A DNA stretch of 64,000 nucleotides, from assembly GCA_003021085.1 (NCBI GenBank), contig PXRE01000006.1:62001-126000 (forward strand), given 5' to 3'. Positions 7,538 to 17,636 of the stretch are shown here, one piece after another; position 1 is the stretch's first letter; the number at the start of each line of letters is the position of its first letter. A model generated the notes under the pieces. It made no database searches, was not told the DNA's origin, and was given only the letters and a program-made list of their open reading frames with translations. Position numbers and translations under genes: made by a program. This DNA is from Halobacteriales archaeon QS_1_68_20. Its GTDB lineage: Archaea; Halobacteriota; Halobacteria; Halobacteriales; PXRE01.

Positions 7538-9573
7538 CGGTCCGCATCGGCGTCGACACGGGCGGGACGTTCACGGACGTCGTCCTCTACGACCGCGAGA
7601 CGGGCGAGGTCACGGTCACGAAGACGCCGTCGACGCCACCCGAGTTCGACGAGGGCGTCCTCGCTGGCCTGGACGCCGTCCTGGACGAGGCCGACGTCGA
7701 CCCCGGCGAGGTCGAGTACCTCGGCCACGGGACGACGGTTGGGACCAACGCCGTCCTCGAAGCGGAGATGCCGCCCCTGGGGCTGATCACCAACGAGGGC
7801 CTGCGGGACGTCCTGGAGATCGGCGACCAGACCCGGCCGGAACTGTACAACCTGCAGACCGAGAAACCGCCGGCACTGATCCCCCGGCGGCACCGCTACG
7901 GCGTCCCGGGCCGCCTGGACTCCGACGGAAACGTCGTCGACCCGCTGGACGAATCGGCCGTCCGCGAGGCCGCCAGGAACCTCGAATCCGCCGGCGTGGA
8001 GTCGGTCGTCGTCTCGATGTTGTTCTCCTACCTCGAACCCGAACACGAGCGTCGGGTGGCCGAAATCGTTGCCGAGGAGACGGACCTCGACTGCGCGCGC
8101 TCGTCGGCGGTCCACCCCGAGATCCGGGAGTACGACCGGACGATCACCACGGTCCTGAACGAGGCGGTCAAGACGACCGTGCAGGACTACCTCGCCCGCC
8201 TGGAGGACGGCGTGGCGGCCCGGGACCTCGCAGTTCCGCTGAACGTCATGCACTCCGGCGGCGGCGTCTTCGGCACGCGGCAGGCCACTCGATATGCCAT
8301 CCGGACGGTGTTGTCCGGACCCGCCGCGGGTGCCGTCGCCACCCGCGAGGTCAGCGTCGTGGAAGGGTTCCCCGACGCCATCGGCATCGACATGGGCGGA
8401 ACGAGCGCGGACGTCAGCATCGTCCGCGACGGCGAGATCGTCCGCTCGACGGAGGGCGAGATCACGGACCTCCCGATCAACACGCCGATGATCGACCTGA
8501 ACACGGTGGGCGCGGGCGGCGGGTCGATCGCCTGGATCGACGCGGGCGGCGGCCTGCGCGTCGGCCCCGGGAGCGCCGGCGCCGACCCCGGACCGATCTG
8601 CTACGACCGCGGCGGCCAGCGGCCGACCGTCACCGACGCGAACCTCTTGCTCGGGCGGGTCGACCCGGAGAACTTCCTCGGCGGCGACATGGACCTCGCC
8701 GTCGAGGAGACCCGCGACGTCTTCCGCGAGGAGATCGCCGGGCCCCTCGGCCAGTCCGTCGAGGAGGCGGCGCTGTCGGTCGTGGACGTCGCCAACGCCA
8801 GCCTCGCCCGGGAGATCCGCCGGGTGACGGTCGAGCGCGGCCACGACCCCGCCGACTTCGCCATGGTGGCGTTCGGCGGCGCGGGGCCGATGCAGGCCCC
8901 CGCAATCGCGGGCGAGGTGGACGTCGACGCGACCATCGTCCCCCGGAACCCTGGCGTCTTCTCGGCGCGGGGGCTCCTGCTGGCGGACGTCCGCATCGAC
9001 GAGTCCCAGTCCTACCGCGACGACGACCCCGACCCCGAGGTCGTCGCGGAAGGGTTCGACGCGCTGGCGGCGACCCTGGACGAGCGGTTCGACGAGCAGG
9101 GCGTCGACCCCGGGGCCGTCACCGTCCAGCGGAGCCTCGACCTGCGCTACGAGGGCCAGGCCTACGAGATCACCGTCGACGTCCCGGCGGGCGAGGTGGA
9201 CGAGGACGCGCTCGCCACGACCGTCGACCGGTTCCACGGGGCCCACGAGCGCCGGTACGGCCACGCCATGCCCGACGAACCGGTGGAGATCGTGACCCTG
9301 CGGGCCAGCGGCGTGGTGGAGACGCCCTCCGTCGACGACGCGCTGACCGCGATCGACGAACCGGCCCAGCGCGGAACCCGCGAGGTCTACTTCGCCGGCG
9401 GGTACCGGGAGATGGACGTCTTCCGGCGGGAGGCCCTCGCGCCGGGTCGGTCACTCGACGGCCCGGCGATCCTGGAGGGCGAAGGATCCACGGCGGTCGT
9501 CCCGCCGTGGACGACAGCGACCGTCACCGACCGCGGCAATGTCGTCGTCGTCACCGCGGACGACCGGGAATAA
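7534..9573 (+). CDS. hyuA: Hydantoinase A / oxoprolinase family subunit
   Basis: A 679-residue A subunit that carries the ATP-binding (actin/ASKHA-like) fold. The opening RIGVDTGGTFTDVVLYD is the first phosphate-binding loop, and IGIDMGGTSADVSIV in the middle is the second. The segment GHGTTVGTNAVLE and the C-terminal GPAILEGEGSTAVVPP also match the family. It works with HyuB in ATP-driven ring opening of hydantoin-like or oxoproline-like substrates. The start codon lies inside the hyuB stop (ATGA overlap), so translation is likely coupled. The family also includes acetone carboxylase-type enzymes, so the exact reaction is open. Confidence 0.92.
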   Translation: MTVRIGVDTGGTFTDVVLYDRETGEVTVTKTPSTPPEFDEGVLAGLDAVLDEADVDPGEVEYLGHGTTVGTNAVLEAEMPPLGLITNEGLRDVLEIGDQTRPELYNLQTEKPPALIPRRHRYGVPGRLDSDGNVVDPLDESAVREAARNLESAGVESVVVSMLFSYLEPEHERRVAEIVAEETDLDCARSSAVHPEIREYDRTITTVLNEAVKTTVQDYLARLEDGVAARDLAVPLNVMHSGGGVFGTRQATRYAIRTVLSGPAAGAVATREVSVVEGFPDAIGIDMGGTSADVSIVRDGEIVRSTEGEITDLPINTPMIDLNTVGAGGGSIAWIDAGGGLRVGPGSAGADPGPICYDRGGQRPTVTDANLLLGRVDPENFLGGDMDLAVEETRDVFREEIAGPLGQSVEEAALSVVDVANASLAREIRRVTVERGHDPADFAMVAFGGAGPMQAPAIAGEVDVDATIVPRNPGVFSARGLLLADVRIDESQSYRDDDPDPEVVAEGFDALAATLDERFDEQGVDPGAVTVQRSLDLRYEGQAYEITVDVPAGEVDEDALATTVDRFHGAHERRYGHAMPDEPVEIVTLRASGVVETPSVDDALTAIDEPAQRGTREVYFAGGYREMDVFRREALAPGRSLDGPAILEGEGSTAVVPPWTTATVTDRGNVVVVTADDRE

Positions 9574-9784
9574 GGAGCTCTTGCCGTCGGGGCGCGGCGG
9601 CGGCGTCGATTCGGTCGGTGTGCTGATCGCCGCCGAGACGCCCTTACCCCGGCGAACGAACCTCGACGGGAAACCCGGGTCGATCCTCCTACATAAAAAT
9701 TCGTCAGAGAGGTATAATTTTCTCGACGGGTGTCCGCGAAACGGCGGAAAGGTTTTTTCGTGGCGTAGTCGAACAGGGTAAGCA

Positions 9785-12700
9785 ATGGCTACCGACGACG
9801 CCGACGCGTCAGGACCCGGGGAGCCGGGTGATGCCGACGGGTCGGCCGCCCCGCCGGCGGGAGCGGACGCTCCGGATGCCTCGGAGGGGGAGCCTGCCCG
9901 TCTCGGCGAGTACACGTGGGCGGACTTCATGAAGGACCACGGCCACGGTGCCGGGGTCGAGGCGCTGTACGACCAGCAGGGCGGCGGTGGACTGCTCGGC
10001 CGCGGCGACTCCGGTTCCGCCCCGAGCGGTGACGACTGGGACCGCGTCTCCTTCGACCCAACCCAGTACCTCGGGTTCCACCCGGACGACCTCGGGGAGT
10101 CGATCCGCGAGGACGACGACGCCGCGTTCGTCAGCAGGACGTTCCTGGCGTACGTCGACCCGGCGACGACCCCCGTCGCCAAGGACGAGTACACCTGGGA
10201 GCACTACAAGTGGGAGTACTACTACGAGGAGGACGGGTCGCCCCCGCGCGACGACGAGGGCGAGAAGGAACCGTTCCAGCCCGGGTATCGCCTCGGGTTC
10301 GATCCGGACGACACCGAGGGGGTACTGAGCAACGCCGAGAACATCGCCTCGGAACTGTCCGACGTGGTCGAGGACCGGACGGTCACGACCATCGATCGCT
10401 TCGACGAGGAAGACCTCAAGGCGATCTCGGACGTGACCGTGGAGGACGTCGAGAACTTCGACGAGGACGACTTCTTCTCCGACGAGTACGGCAACACGAC
10501 GGTCACCAACCGGTACGACCTCGAGAAGACCGTTCCCCAGGAGAAGAAGACCCACTTCCTCGAGGAAGACCGCTACTGGGTCAACAAACCCTACGCCTTC
10601 GTCATCATCTTCCACTCCGTCAAGGAAAACGAGAAGAAGTACTACGTCGTCGAGCCACACCGCACCGAGATCGAAGCGGACCTCAAGGAGTTCCTGACCG
10701 GCAAACTCCGCAACGCCATCAAGTACTCCGACGACGACGTGGTCGTCGAGGGGTCCGAGAGCGACCGCGCCGCGGTCATCGAGCGCGAGACGCGGCAGTT
10801 GCTCCGGCGGTACGGCCTGTTCACGGCGCCGTCCAGCGGCGACGACGCGGGCGGCGGTGGGTTCCTCGAGAGCCTCACCGCGATGTTCGAGGAGGACGAC
10901 GAGGACGAACCCGACACCGGGCCACGGACGGAGCAACTCGACGGCATCGAGGCCCGGCCGGAACCGGTAATCCTGGAGGAGAACCCGGAGACGGTCAACG
11001 AGTACCAGGTCGAGAAACTCCTGTACTACCTGAAGCGGGACTTCATCGGCTACGAGCGCATCGACCCGATCAAGCAGGACACCGTCAACGTGGAGGACAT
11101 CTCGTGTGACGGGTACAACTCGCCGGTGTTCGTCTACCACGGCGACTACGAGCAGATCATCACGAACGTCTACCACGGCAAGCAGGAACTGGACGACTTC
11201 GTCGTGAAGATGGCCCAGCGGTCGGGCAAGGGCATCTCCAAGCGGAACCCACAGGTCGACGCGACCCTGCCGGACGGGTCCCGCGCGCAGTTGACCCTCG
11301 GCCAGGAGGTCAGCGACCACGGGACCAACTACACCATCCGTCAGTTCAAGGACGTCCCGTTCACCCCCATCGACCTCATCAACTGGAACACCTTCTCGCT
11401 GGACGAGATGGCGTTCCTGTGGCTCTGCATCGAGAACCACAAGTCGCTCATCTTCGCGGGGGGTACCGCGTCCGGGAAGACGACCAGCCTGAACGCGATC
11501 TCGCTGTTCATCCCCTCCAGCGCCAAGATCGTGTCCATCGAGGACACCCGCGAGGTGGAGTTGCCACAGCGCAACTGGATCGCCAGCGTCACCCGGCCGT
11601 CGTTCGGCGAGGAGGACACCGGCGACGTCGACGAGTTCGACCTGCTGGAGGCCGCGCTGCGTCAGCGCCCGGACTACATCGTGATGGGTGAGATCCGTGG
11701 GGAGGAGGGCCGGACGCTGTTCCAGGTCATGTCCACGGGTCACACCACATACACCACGTTCCACGCCGACTCCGTCGGCGAGGTCCTCAAGCGGTTCACC
11801 ACCGACCCGATCAACGTCAGCAAGACGATGTTCACGGCGCTGGACCTGGTGAGTATCCAGACCCAGACCCGGGTGCAGGGCCACAAGGTCCGCCGGAACA
11901 AGAACCTGACCGAGATCAACCACTACGACGCCGAGAACGACGAGATCAACGTCCAGGACGTCTACCAGTGGCAGGCCGAGACGGACGAGTTCCTGAAGAT
12001 GGGCGACTCCAACACGCTGGAGGAGATCATGTTCGACCGCGGGTGGTCCCACGAGCGCCTGCAGGACGAACTGTTCTGGCGGGAGGTCGTCCTCGCGTAC
12101 CTCATCCAGAACGGCCTCAACACCTACACCGAGGTCGCGGCGACCCTCCAGGCGTTCATCAACGAACCGAAGACCATCCTGACGCTGATCGCCAACGACC
12201 AGCTGGCCCACAGCCTGGAGGACCTCCGGGAGATGGAGAGCGTCATCATCGACGTCGACCCCCAGAAGGAGGAGATGGCTCCCCGGCCGGACCCGCCCCA
12301 GGAGATCGAGAACCTCTGCATGGACATCCTCGACCGCGCCGAGGACTCGCTGTTCGAGGAGTACCGCGGCAAGGAGACCAGCGGCCTGGTGAGTTCCCTC
12401 GACGACGTCGAGGCTGACGAGGCCCCGCCCGGGGAGCTCAAGCCCCCCGAGGAGGACGAAGAGATCGAGTTCAGCGGCGAACTCAGCGAAGACGCCTTCG
12501 AGGGCAAGAAACTGGCCGTCGACGACGAGGTCGAGGACCCGCCGATGCTGGAGGGCGACGACGCCCAGGAGGCGATGGCCGAGGCCACGCCCGACGCCGA
12601 CGACGCCGCGACAGCCGACTCCTCGCCCGGGGAGACTGCGACCGCGGACGGGCCCGACCTCGAACCAGGGACCGACGACGCGGACGCCCCGGAGGAGGCA

Positions 12701-13384
12701 ACCGCCGAGGCCGGTCTCGCGGGTGACGCGGAGTCGGAGGACCCGGAGGAAGACGGGCCGGAGTGGCTGTTCGGCGGCGAGGACGAACCGGTCTTCGTCG
12801 GCGACGAGGATGAGGGCGACGATACCGAGGAGGCCGACCCCGAGGTCGAGCTGAGTTTCGACGACGTGGAAGACGACGGGTCCGCCGACGAGGGCGAGAC
12901 GGGCGGTCTCGCGTTCGGCCCGGAGACCGAATCCGACGGCTCGGCGAGCGACGACGGCGCGACGGCCGGCGGCGACGCCGGTGGCGATTCGGGATTCGAT
13001 ACCGGGGGCGGCTCCGGGTTCGACGGCGACGACGGTTCGGGGTTCGAGAGCGCCGGCGGATCCGGGTTCGGCCCTGCCGACGGGCCGCCGGGTGACGGGT
13101 CCGGCGACGGTTCCGACGGGTCGGGGTCGCCGGCCTCCGACGACGGCGGCCTGGCCTTCGGCGACGACGAGGACGGTGCGGACGGCGGTGCCGACGACGG
13201 GTTCGCCTTCGACGCCGAGGAGGACGACGAGACCGACGAGGAGGAAGCCGGCGACCTCGCGTTCGGTGGTGAGGCCATAGAGGACGGCGGTAGCGTCACG
13301 CCACCGGACGACGCCGAGTCCGACGACGGGTTCGGCGGGTTCGAGGGGGTGAACGCCGAGGACGACGAGGAGGAGGGTACATGA
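9785..13384 (+). CDS. Type IV pilus/type II secretion ATPase (PilB-like) with acidic tail
   Basis: A 1199-residue assembly ATPase of the archaeal PilB/TadA family, which drives pilus subunit insertion at the membrane. The catalytic core has a Walker A motif GGTASGKTT at about residue 559, the Asp box SIEDTREVELPQ, Walker B IVMGEIRGEE near residue 630, and the His box STGHTTYTTFHADS. An acidic N-terminal region of about 350 residues precedes the core. From about residue 870 to the end the protein is a low-complexity Asp/Glu/Gly/Ser tail with repeated GLAFG- and SGF-type patches. That tail makes it much longer than typical pilus ATPases. The gene overlaps the PilC-like gene by four bases and opens a seven-gene operon. 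Confidence 0.92.
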   Translation: MATDDADASGPGEPGDADGSAAPPAGADAPDASEGEPARLGEYTWADFMKDHGHGAGVEALYDQQGGGGLLGRGDSGSAPSGDDWDRVSFDPTQYLGFHPDDLGESIREDDDAAFVSRTFLAYVDPATTPVAKDEYTWEHYKWEYYYEEDGSPPRDDEGEKEPFQPGYRLGFDPDDTEGVLSNAENIASELSDVVEDRTVTTIDRFDEEDLKAISDVTVEDVENFDEDDFFSDEYGNTTVTNRYDLEKTVPQEKKTHFLEEDRYWVNKPYAFVIIFHSVKENEKKYYVVEPHRTEIEADLKEFLTGKLRNAIKYSDDDVVVEGSESDRAAVIERETRQLLRRYGLFTAPSSGDDAGGGGFLESLTAMFEEDDEDEPDTGPRTEQLDGIEARPEPVILEENPETVNEYQVEKLLYYLKRDFIGYERIDPIKQDTVNVEDISCDGYNSPVFVYHGDYEQIITNVYHGKQELDDFVVKMAQRSGKGISKRNPQVDATLPDGSRAQLTLGQEVSDHGTNYTIRQFKDVPFTPIDLINWNTFSLDEMAFLWLCIENHKSLIFAGGTASGKTTSLNAISLFIPSSAKIVSIEDTREVELPQRNWIASVTRPSFGEEDTGDVDEFDLLEAALRQRPDYIVMGEIRGEEGRTLFQVMSTGHTTYTTFHADSVGEVLKRFTTDPINVSKTMFTALDLVSIQTQTRVQGHKVRRNKNLTEINHYDAENDEINVQDVYQWQAETDEFLKMGDSNTLEEIMFDRGWSHERLQDELFWREVVLAYLIQNGLNTYTEVAATLQAFINEPKTILTLIANDQLAHSLEDLREMESVIIDVDPQKEEMAPRPDPPQEIENLCMDILDRAEDSLFEEYRGKETSGLVSSLDDVEADEAPPGELKPPEEDEEIEFSGELSEDAFEGKKLAVDDEVEDPPMLEGDDAQEAMAEATPDADDAATADSSPGETATADGPDLEPGTDDADAPEEATAEAGLAGDAESEDPEEDGPEWLFGGEDEPVFVGDEDEGDDTEEADPEVELSFDDVEDDGSADEGETGGLAFGPETESDGSASDDGATAGGDAGGDSGFDTGGGSGFDGDDGSGFESAGGSGFGPADGPPGDGSGDGSDGSGSPASDDGGLAFGDDEDGADGGADDGFAFDAEEDDETDEEEAGDLAFGGEAIEDGGSVTPPDDAESDDGFGGFEGVNAEDDEEEGT

Positions 13385-15519
13385 GCCTGCAACGGGCTGG
13401 CGACGGCGCCGACGTCCAGGCCGGCGCCGACCAAATCGGCGACCTGTTCTACCCCCTGTACCTCCGCCTGTTCGACGAGGACGGCGACTTCGTGGGCGAC
13501 GTGGACACGAAGCTGTCTGAAGCGCGGATGGCGGACAACGTCGAGATGTACATCTCGCGGTCGCTGGGCATCGGCGTCATCGCGGGCCTGTTACTGTGGC
13601 TGGTCGGCCTGATGCTCGGGTACGCGCTGTTCGTCCTCGTCGGGATGAACGTCAGCGTGGGACTGCCAGTCAGCCCCGGGATGGCGGACCTCATCGAGAC
13701 GCTGAAGATACCCCTGCTCGTGTTCGTGATGGGGCTGGTGTTCGGCTCCATCGGGTTCGGCATCGGGTTCGGCACGCTCATCGCCATCCCGTACTCGCGG
13801 GCGTCGGCCCGCGGCCGGGAGATCAATATGCTGCTGTCGGACGCGGTGTCGTTCATGTACGCGCTGTCGGTCGGGGGACTGAACCAGCTCGAGATCCTGG
13901 AGGCGATGGCCCAGGCCGACGACACCTACGGCGAGGTGGCCAACGAGTTCCAGAGCATCGTCCAGGAGACGAAGTACTTCGACACCGACTACCGGACGGC
14001 CATCCGCAACCAGGCGATGCAGACCCCGTCGGACGAACTCGCGCAGTTTTTGACGGACATGCTCTCGATCATCAACAGCGGCGGAGACATGACCGGGTTC
14101 CTCGACGAGAAGAAGCGCAAGCACATGCGCACCGCCAAACAGCAACAGGAGATGACCCTGGAGACCCTGGAGCTGTTCGGCGAGATGTACATGACCCTCT
14201 CGCTGTTCCCGTTGCTTCTGGTCATCATCCTGGTCATCATGGGGATCATGGGCAACTCCACCGACACCATGCTACTTGGGACCATCTACGGGCTGACGCC
14301 CCTCCTCGGGGTCGGGTTCCTCGTCATGGTGTCGACGGTCAAGCAGGACGACCCCGGCGACGGCTACCTCAACCCCTCGGACGCGAGCGACCGCCTGTCC
14401 CAGAACACCGACAGCGGCCTGATGAACCTGGGGCTGGTGGAGTCGTTCACCGGCGAGTACGCCGTCTTCGACCGCGTGAAGGACCGCGAGGGGACCCACA
14501 CGACCCTGGATATCATGAAGGCGCCCCACGTCTTCTTCCGGGACAACCCGACGTACACGCTGGCGGTGACGGTCCCGGTGGCGCTGGTCATCCTCGTCGT
14601 CGCCATCGCGGACGGCGCGGTCCCGATCCGGTGGCAGGGGCTCTGTGAGGCCAAGTCCGCGCTGGACGCCTCGACGGTCTCCTGCGGGAGCGACCAGGCG
14701 AGGGTGACCGAAGAGGGCAGCAAGATCGTCGTCGAGCAGGGCATGATGCACCAGCCGGTGTGGGGGACGTTCATGTACGTCTATATGCCGCTGTACGTCA
14801 TCGTCGTGCCGCTGGCCATCTTCCGGGAGTGGAACGTCCGCTCGCGGCGGCGGATCACCAACAACCTCTCGGAGAACCTCCGGAAGCTCTCCAGCGCCAA
14901 CGACACGGGCCAGACGCTGCTGGATGCGACCCGGACTGTCTCGGACACCTCCTCCGGGAAGATCGCCGACGAGTTCGAGACCATGTACGCGAAGGTCAAC
15001 TACGGAATGAGCCTGAAGGAGGCGCTCATCGAGTTCAACAACAAGTACCACATCCCGCGGCTGGCTCGCACGGTGAAGCTGATCAGCAAGGCCCAGGAGG
15101 CCTCCAGCCAGATCACCGACGTCCTGTCGACGGCGGCCCAGTCCAGCGAGAACCAGGACGACATCGAGCGCGAGCGCAAGTCCCGGACCATGATGCAGGT
15201 CGTGATCATCATCATGACGTTCCTGACGCTGTTGGCCGTGATGGCGATCCTGAAGACGCAGTTCCTCAACGTGATGGCCGGACTGACCGACCAGGCCAGC
15301 GGCGGTGGTGGCGGTGGCGGCGGCGCCGGGGGGGCGAGCTTCAACGCCTCGGTGAACGTCGACCGCCTGTCGCTTTTGTTCTTCCACGCGGTGACCATGC
15401 AGGCCATCCTGTCCGGACTGATCGCCGGGTACATGCGCTCGGGCAAACTCGCCAGCGGCCTCAAGTACGTCGTCGTGCTGGCGACCATCTCGCTGGTGAC
15501 CTGGATGATGGTGGGGTGA
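13381..15519 (+). CDS. Pilus platform membrane protein (PilC/TadC-like, T2SS F family)
   Basis: A 712-residue polytopic membrane protein with two type II secretion F-type domains, the platform partner of the pilus ATPase. Hydrophobic clusters occur near residues 60-140, 270-320, 390-410, 455-480, 600-630 and 660-712. The cytoplasmic helical stretches LLSDAVSFMYALSVGG and ELAQFLTDMLSIINSGGD are typical of the fold, and the duplicated second half contains ISKAQEASSQITDVL. A glycine-rich loop sits before the last membrane segments. It starts inside the ATPase stop codon and is followed seven bases later by the first pilin-like gene. Confidence 0.92.
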   Translation: MSLQRAGDGADVQAGADQIGDLFYPLYLRLFDEDGDFVGDVDTKLSEARMADNVEMYISRSLGIGVIAGLLLWLVGLMLGYALFVLVGMNVSVGLPVSPGMADLIETLKIPLLVFVMGLVFGSIGFGIGFGTLIAIPYSRASARGREINMLLSDAVSFMYALSVGGLNQLEILEAMAQADDTYGEVANEFQSIVQETKYFDTDYRTAIRNQAMQTPSDELAQFLTDMLSIINSGGDMTGFLDEKKRKHMRTAKQQQEMTLETLELFGEMYMTLSLFPLLLVIILVIMGIMGNSTDTMLLGTIYGLTPLLGVGFLVMVSTVKQDDPGDGYLNPSDASDRLSQNTDSGLMNLGLVESFTGEYAVFDRVKDREGTHTTLDIMKAPHVFFRDNPTYTLAVTVPVALVILVVAIADGAVPIRWQGLCEAKSALDASTVSCGSDQARVTEEGSKIVVEQGMMHQPVWGTFMYVYMPLYVIVVPLAIFREWNVRSRRRITNNLSENLRKLSSANDTGQTLLDATRTVSDTSSGKIADEFETMYAKVNYGMSLKEALIEFNNKYHIPRLARTVKLISKAQEASSQITDVLSTAAQSSENQDDIERERKSRTMMQVVIIIMTFLTLLAVMAILKTQFLNVMAGLTDQASGGGGGGGGAGGASFNASVNVDRLSLLFFHAVTMQAILSGLIAGYMRSGKLASGLKYVVVLATISLVTWMMVG

Positions 15520-15526
15520 TCCGGGA

Positions 15527-16069
15527 ATGGACGAGCGCGCCCAGACGGCCGTCGACTTCGGCATCGCGATGGGCATCTTCCTGGTGGCGGTCACCATCGT
15601 CGTCGCGTTCCTCCCGGAGATGATCGAGCCGTTCTCCCAGACGCCGACCGAGAACCCGCTGGTCGCCGACCGGGTCGCCAACCAGTTGACCGACTACCAG
15701 CTACGGGGGTCGGCGCCGGGCGTGTTGAACACGACCTGTACGCTATACTTCTTCAACACGACCGAGACCTCGAACCCGTGTTCCTCGTTCACGAGCACGA
15801 ACTCGCTGAACGACAAACTCGGCATCGCCGATACGGTCCACGTCAACGTCACCGTGGAAGCGAACGTCTCCGGGGGGTCTGGAACGGAGGTGCTCTGTGG
15901 CGACCTGACGACCGAAAACGTGACGGAACAGCCCTGCACGGGCGACGAGTACCTGCTGTCGGCCGGCAGCTCGCAGCCGCCGGACGCCGGGTCGGTGTCG
16001 GTCGCCCGGCGGTCGACGGCGGTCGACGGCCGACAGGACGTGATACTGTTCGTGAGGGTCTGGTCATGA
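15527..16069 (+). CDS. Pilin-like membrane-anchored protein (DUF7287 type)
   Basis: A 180-residue protein with the pilin-like N-terminus DERAQTAVDFGIAMG, followed by one hydrophobic helix IFLVAVTIVVAFL. The remainder is a Thr/Asn-rich outward-facing domain with four cysteines, of which three lie in CTLYF, NPCSS and LCGD contexts. It matches the haloarchaeal DUF7287 type always seen behind pilB-pilC. It is probably a minor pilin or a subunit that helps pilus assembly. Its stop overlaps the next start. No experimentally defined function is known to me. Confidence 0.85.
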   Translation: MDERAQTAVDFGIAMGIFLVAVTIVVAFLPEMIEPFSQTPTENPLVADRVANQLTDYQLRGSAPGVLNTTCTLYFFNTTETSNPCSSFTSTNSLNDKLGIADTVHVNVTVEANVSGGSGTEVLCGDLTTENVTEQPCTGDEYLLSAGSSQPPDAGSVSVARRSTAVDGRQDVILFVRVWS

Positions 16070-16674
16070 GTCGAGGACAGGCACACACGCTGGAAGCGGT
16101 CGCGGCGGCGATGGTGTTGCTCGGGAGTATCGTGTTCGCGCTACAGTCGACGGCGGTGACGCCGTTGACCGCGAGTACGGCCAGCCAGCACATCGAGAAC
16201 CAGCAAGCGGAGGTCGGCGAGGGACTGCTGGACGCCGCCGCCGAGAACGGCACGCTCAAGGAAATCCTGCTGTACTGGAACGACACCACCGGCTGTTTCC
16301 ACGGGTCCTCCGCGTGCCCGAACCACGCCTACACCGACGGCGGCCCGCCGCTCCCGTTCGGCGAGGCCCTGAACGAGACGTTCCGCGACCGGGGCATCGC
16401 GTTCAACCTCAACGTCGTGTACGTGGACGTCGACGCCTCGGGCAACCGGGAACTGGCCGAGCGACAACTGGTCAACTTCGGGCGGTCCAGCGACCACGCC
16501 GTGACGGTCCGCCGGACGGTGACGTTACACGACGACGACGTCTTGCTGGCAGCCGACGGCTCGAAGACGGGAACGACGCTGGCGGAGACGGACAACTTCT
16601 TCGCCCCCAACCTCGATCAGTCGGGGTCGGTGTACAACGTCGTCCAGGTGGAGCTGGTACTATGGCGCATGTGA
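16066..16674 (+). CDS. Pilin-like membrane-anchored protein (DUF7288 type)
   Basis: A 202-residue protein starting MSRGQAHTLEAVAAAMVLL, a pilin-like signal of the form GQxxTLE followed by a single membrane helix. The extracellular part contains two cysteines (TGCFHGSSACP) and a beta-rich C-terminus. It is the second member of the pilus operon's small-protein set. The start ATG 16066 overlaps the previous stop by four bases, and the next gene begins within its last codons, so the set is tightly co-translated. A minor-pilin role is inferred from context. Confidence 0.85.
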   Translation: MSRGQAHTLEAVAAAMVLLGSIVFALQSTAVTPLTASTASQHIENQQAEVGEGLLDAAAENGTLKEILLYWNDTTGCFHGSSACPNHAYTDGGPPLPFGEALNETFRDRGIAFNLNVVYVDVDASGNRELAERQLVNFGRSSDHAVTVRRTVTLHDDDVLLAADGSKTGTTLAETDNFFAPNLDQSGSVYNVVQVELVLWRM

Positions 16675-17636
16675 ACCGAGACGACCGGCGGGGCCAGCTC
16701 ATGATCGTCATGTCGCTGGTGCTGGCGGTGATGCTGGTGGCGATGGCGCTGTACCTGAACACGGCCATCTTCACGGAGAACCTGGCGACCCGGAAGGGGG
16801 ACATCGCCGGCGCCGGCGGCGCGGCGAGCTACAAGTTCGCCGTCGTCGACGGCGCTTCCAGCGCGATGACCTACGCCAACTACAACAACAACAGCTCTTC
16901 GTACCAGGACCTGGAGGACCGCTTCGAGGCCGACGTCGCCAACTGGAGCGACGCCACCCGGCGCCTGGAGTCCGCCCGGGCCAGGTCCGCGAACGTGTCG
17001 GTGTCCGAGATCCACGAGGGCGTCCGGATCAACCAGAGCGAGAACCGGTCGTTCACCAACGAGTCCGACGTGGAAGACTGGACGCTCGCCGACGGCGTCG
17101 ACGGCGTCAGGAACTTCCGGATGAACGTCACCGCCGACGAACTGGGTGACTCCTGGCCGGGCAACGCACCCCACGACGACCCGCGGTTCTCGGTCACGTT
17201 CGACGACGGGTCGACCGTCCGGGAGCTCCAGGTCTACGGGAACCACTCGACCGACAACGTCCACGTCACGGTGCTGGACGGCGCCGGGAACAAACTGGGA
17301 ACCTCGTGTACGGTCACTAACCGCGAGTACGCCACCGTCAACGTGACCGGGGCGACGCTGGCAGGACAGGACTGCGAGGCGATGGAATTCTTCGACGACC
17401 TGTCACGGCCCTACGACGTCTACTACCGGAACGGGTCGTACAACGTCGGAACCTACGAACTCGTCGTCAACCAGTCGTACGGCACGTTCGGTGCCAACGT
17501 GGGCCACCACTACGCCGTCGGCGACTCGCCGTACTACACGAGAGCCCTGTACTCGGCGGACCTCGAGGTGACCTACCGGACCGCACGCATCGACTACGTG
17601 ACCGTCGTCCAGATCGCACCGGGTGAGCAAGAATGA
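16662..17636 (+). CDS. Pilin-like membrane-anchored protein (DUF7261 type)
   Basis: A 324-residue protein with N-terminus RDDRRGQLMIVMSLVLAVMLVAMALYLN: a short charged segment, GQL motif and one membrane helix. The long outer domain is rich in Asn, Thr and Tyr and has many N-x-S/T sequons (NNSSSY, NVSVSE, NQSENRS), as expected for a glycosylated haloarchaeal surface protein. It has the size and position of the DUF7261 family within pilus operons. The start ATG 16662 overlaps the previous gene by 13 bases. It is likely a pseudopilin or pilus-associated surface subunit. Confidence 0.83.
   Translation: MAHVNRDDRRGQLMIVMSLVLAVMLVAMALYLNTAIFTENLATRKGDIAGAGGAASYKFAVVDGASSAMTYANYNNNSSSYQDLEDRFEADVANWSDATRRLESARARSANVSVSEIHEGVRINQSENRSFTNESDVEDWTLADGVDGVRNFRMNVTADELGDSWPGNAPHDDPRFSVTFDDGSTVRELQVYGNHSTDNVHVTVLDGAGNKLGTSCTVTNREYATVNVTGATLAGQDCEAMEFFDDLSRPYDVYYRNGSYNVGTYELVVNQSYGTFGANVGHHYAVGDSPYYTRALYSADLEVTYRTARIDYVTVVQIAPGEQE

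Noticed and set aside
7117-9264. Long minus-strand open frame opposite hyuA
   Set aside because: Shadow of a GC-rich coding gene; low-complexity and no promoter.
9809-12211. Long minus-strand open frame opposite the pilus ATPase gene
   Set aside because: It mirrors the strong codon bias of the real gene on the other strand; its product is Val/Leu/Arg-rich with no recognisable motif.
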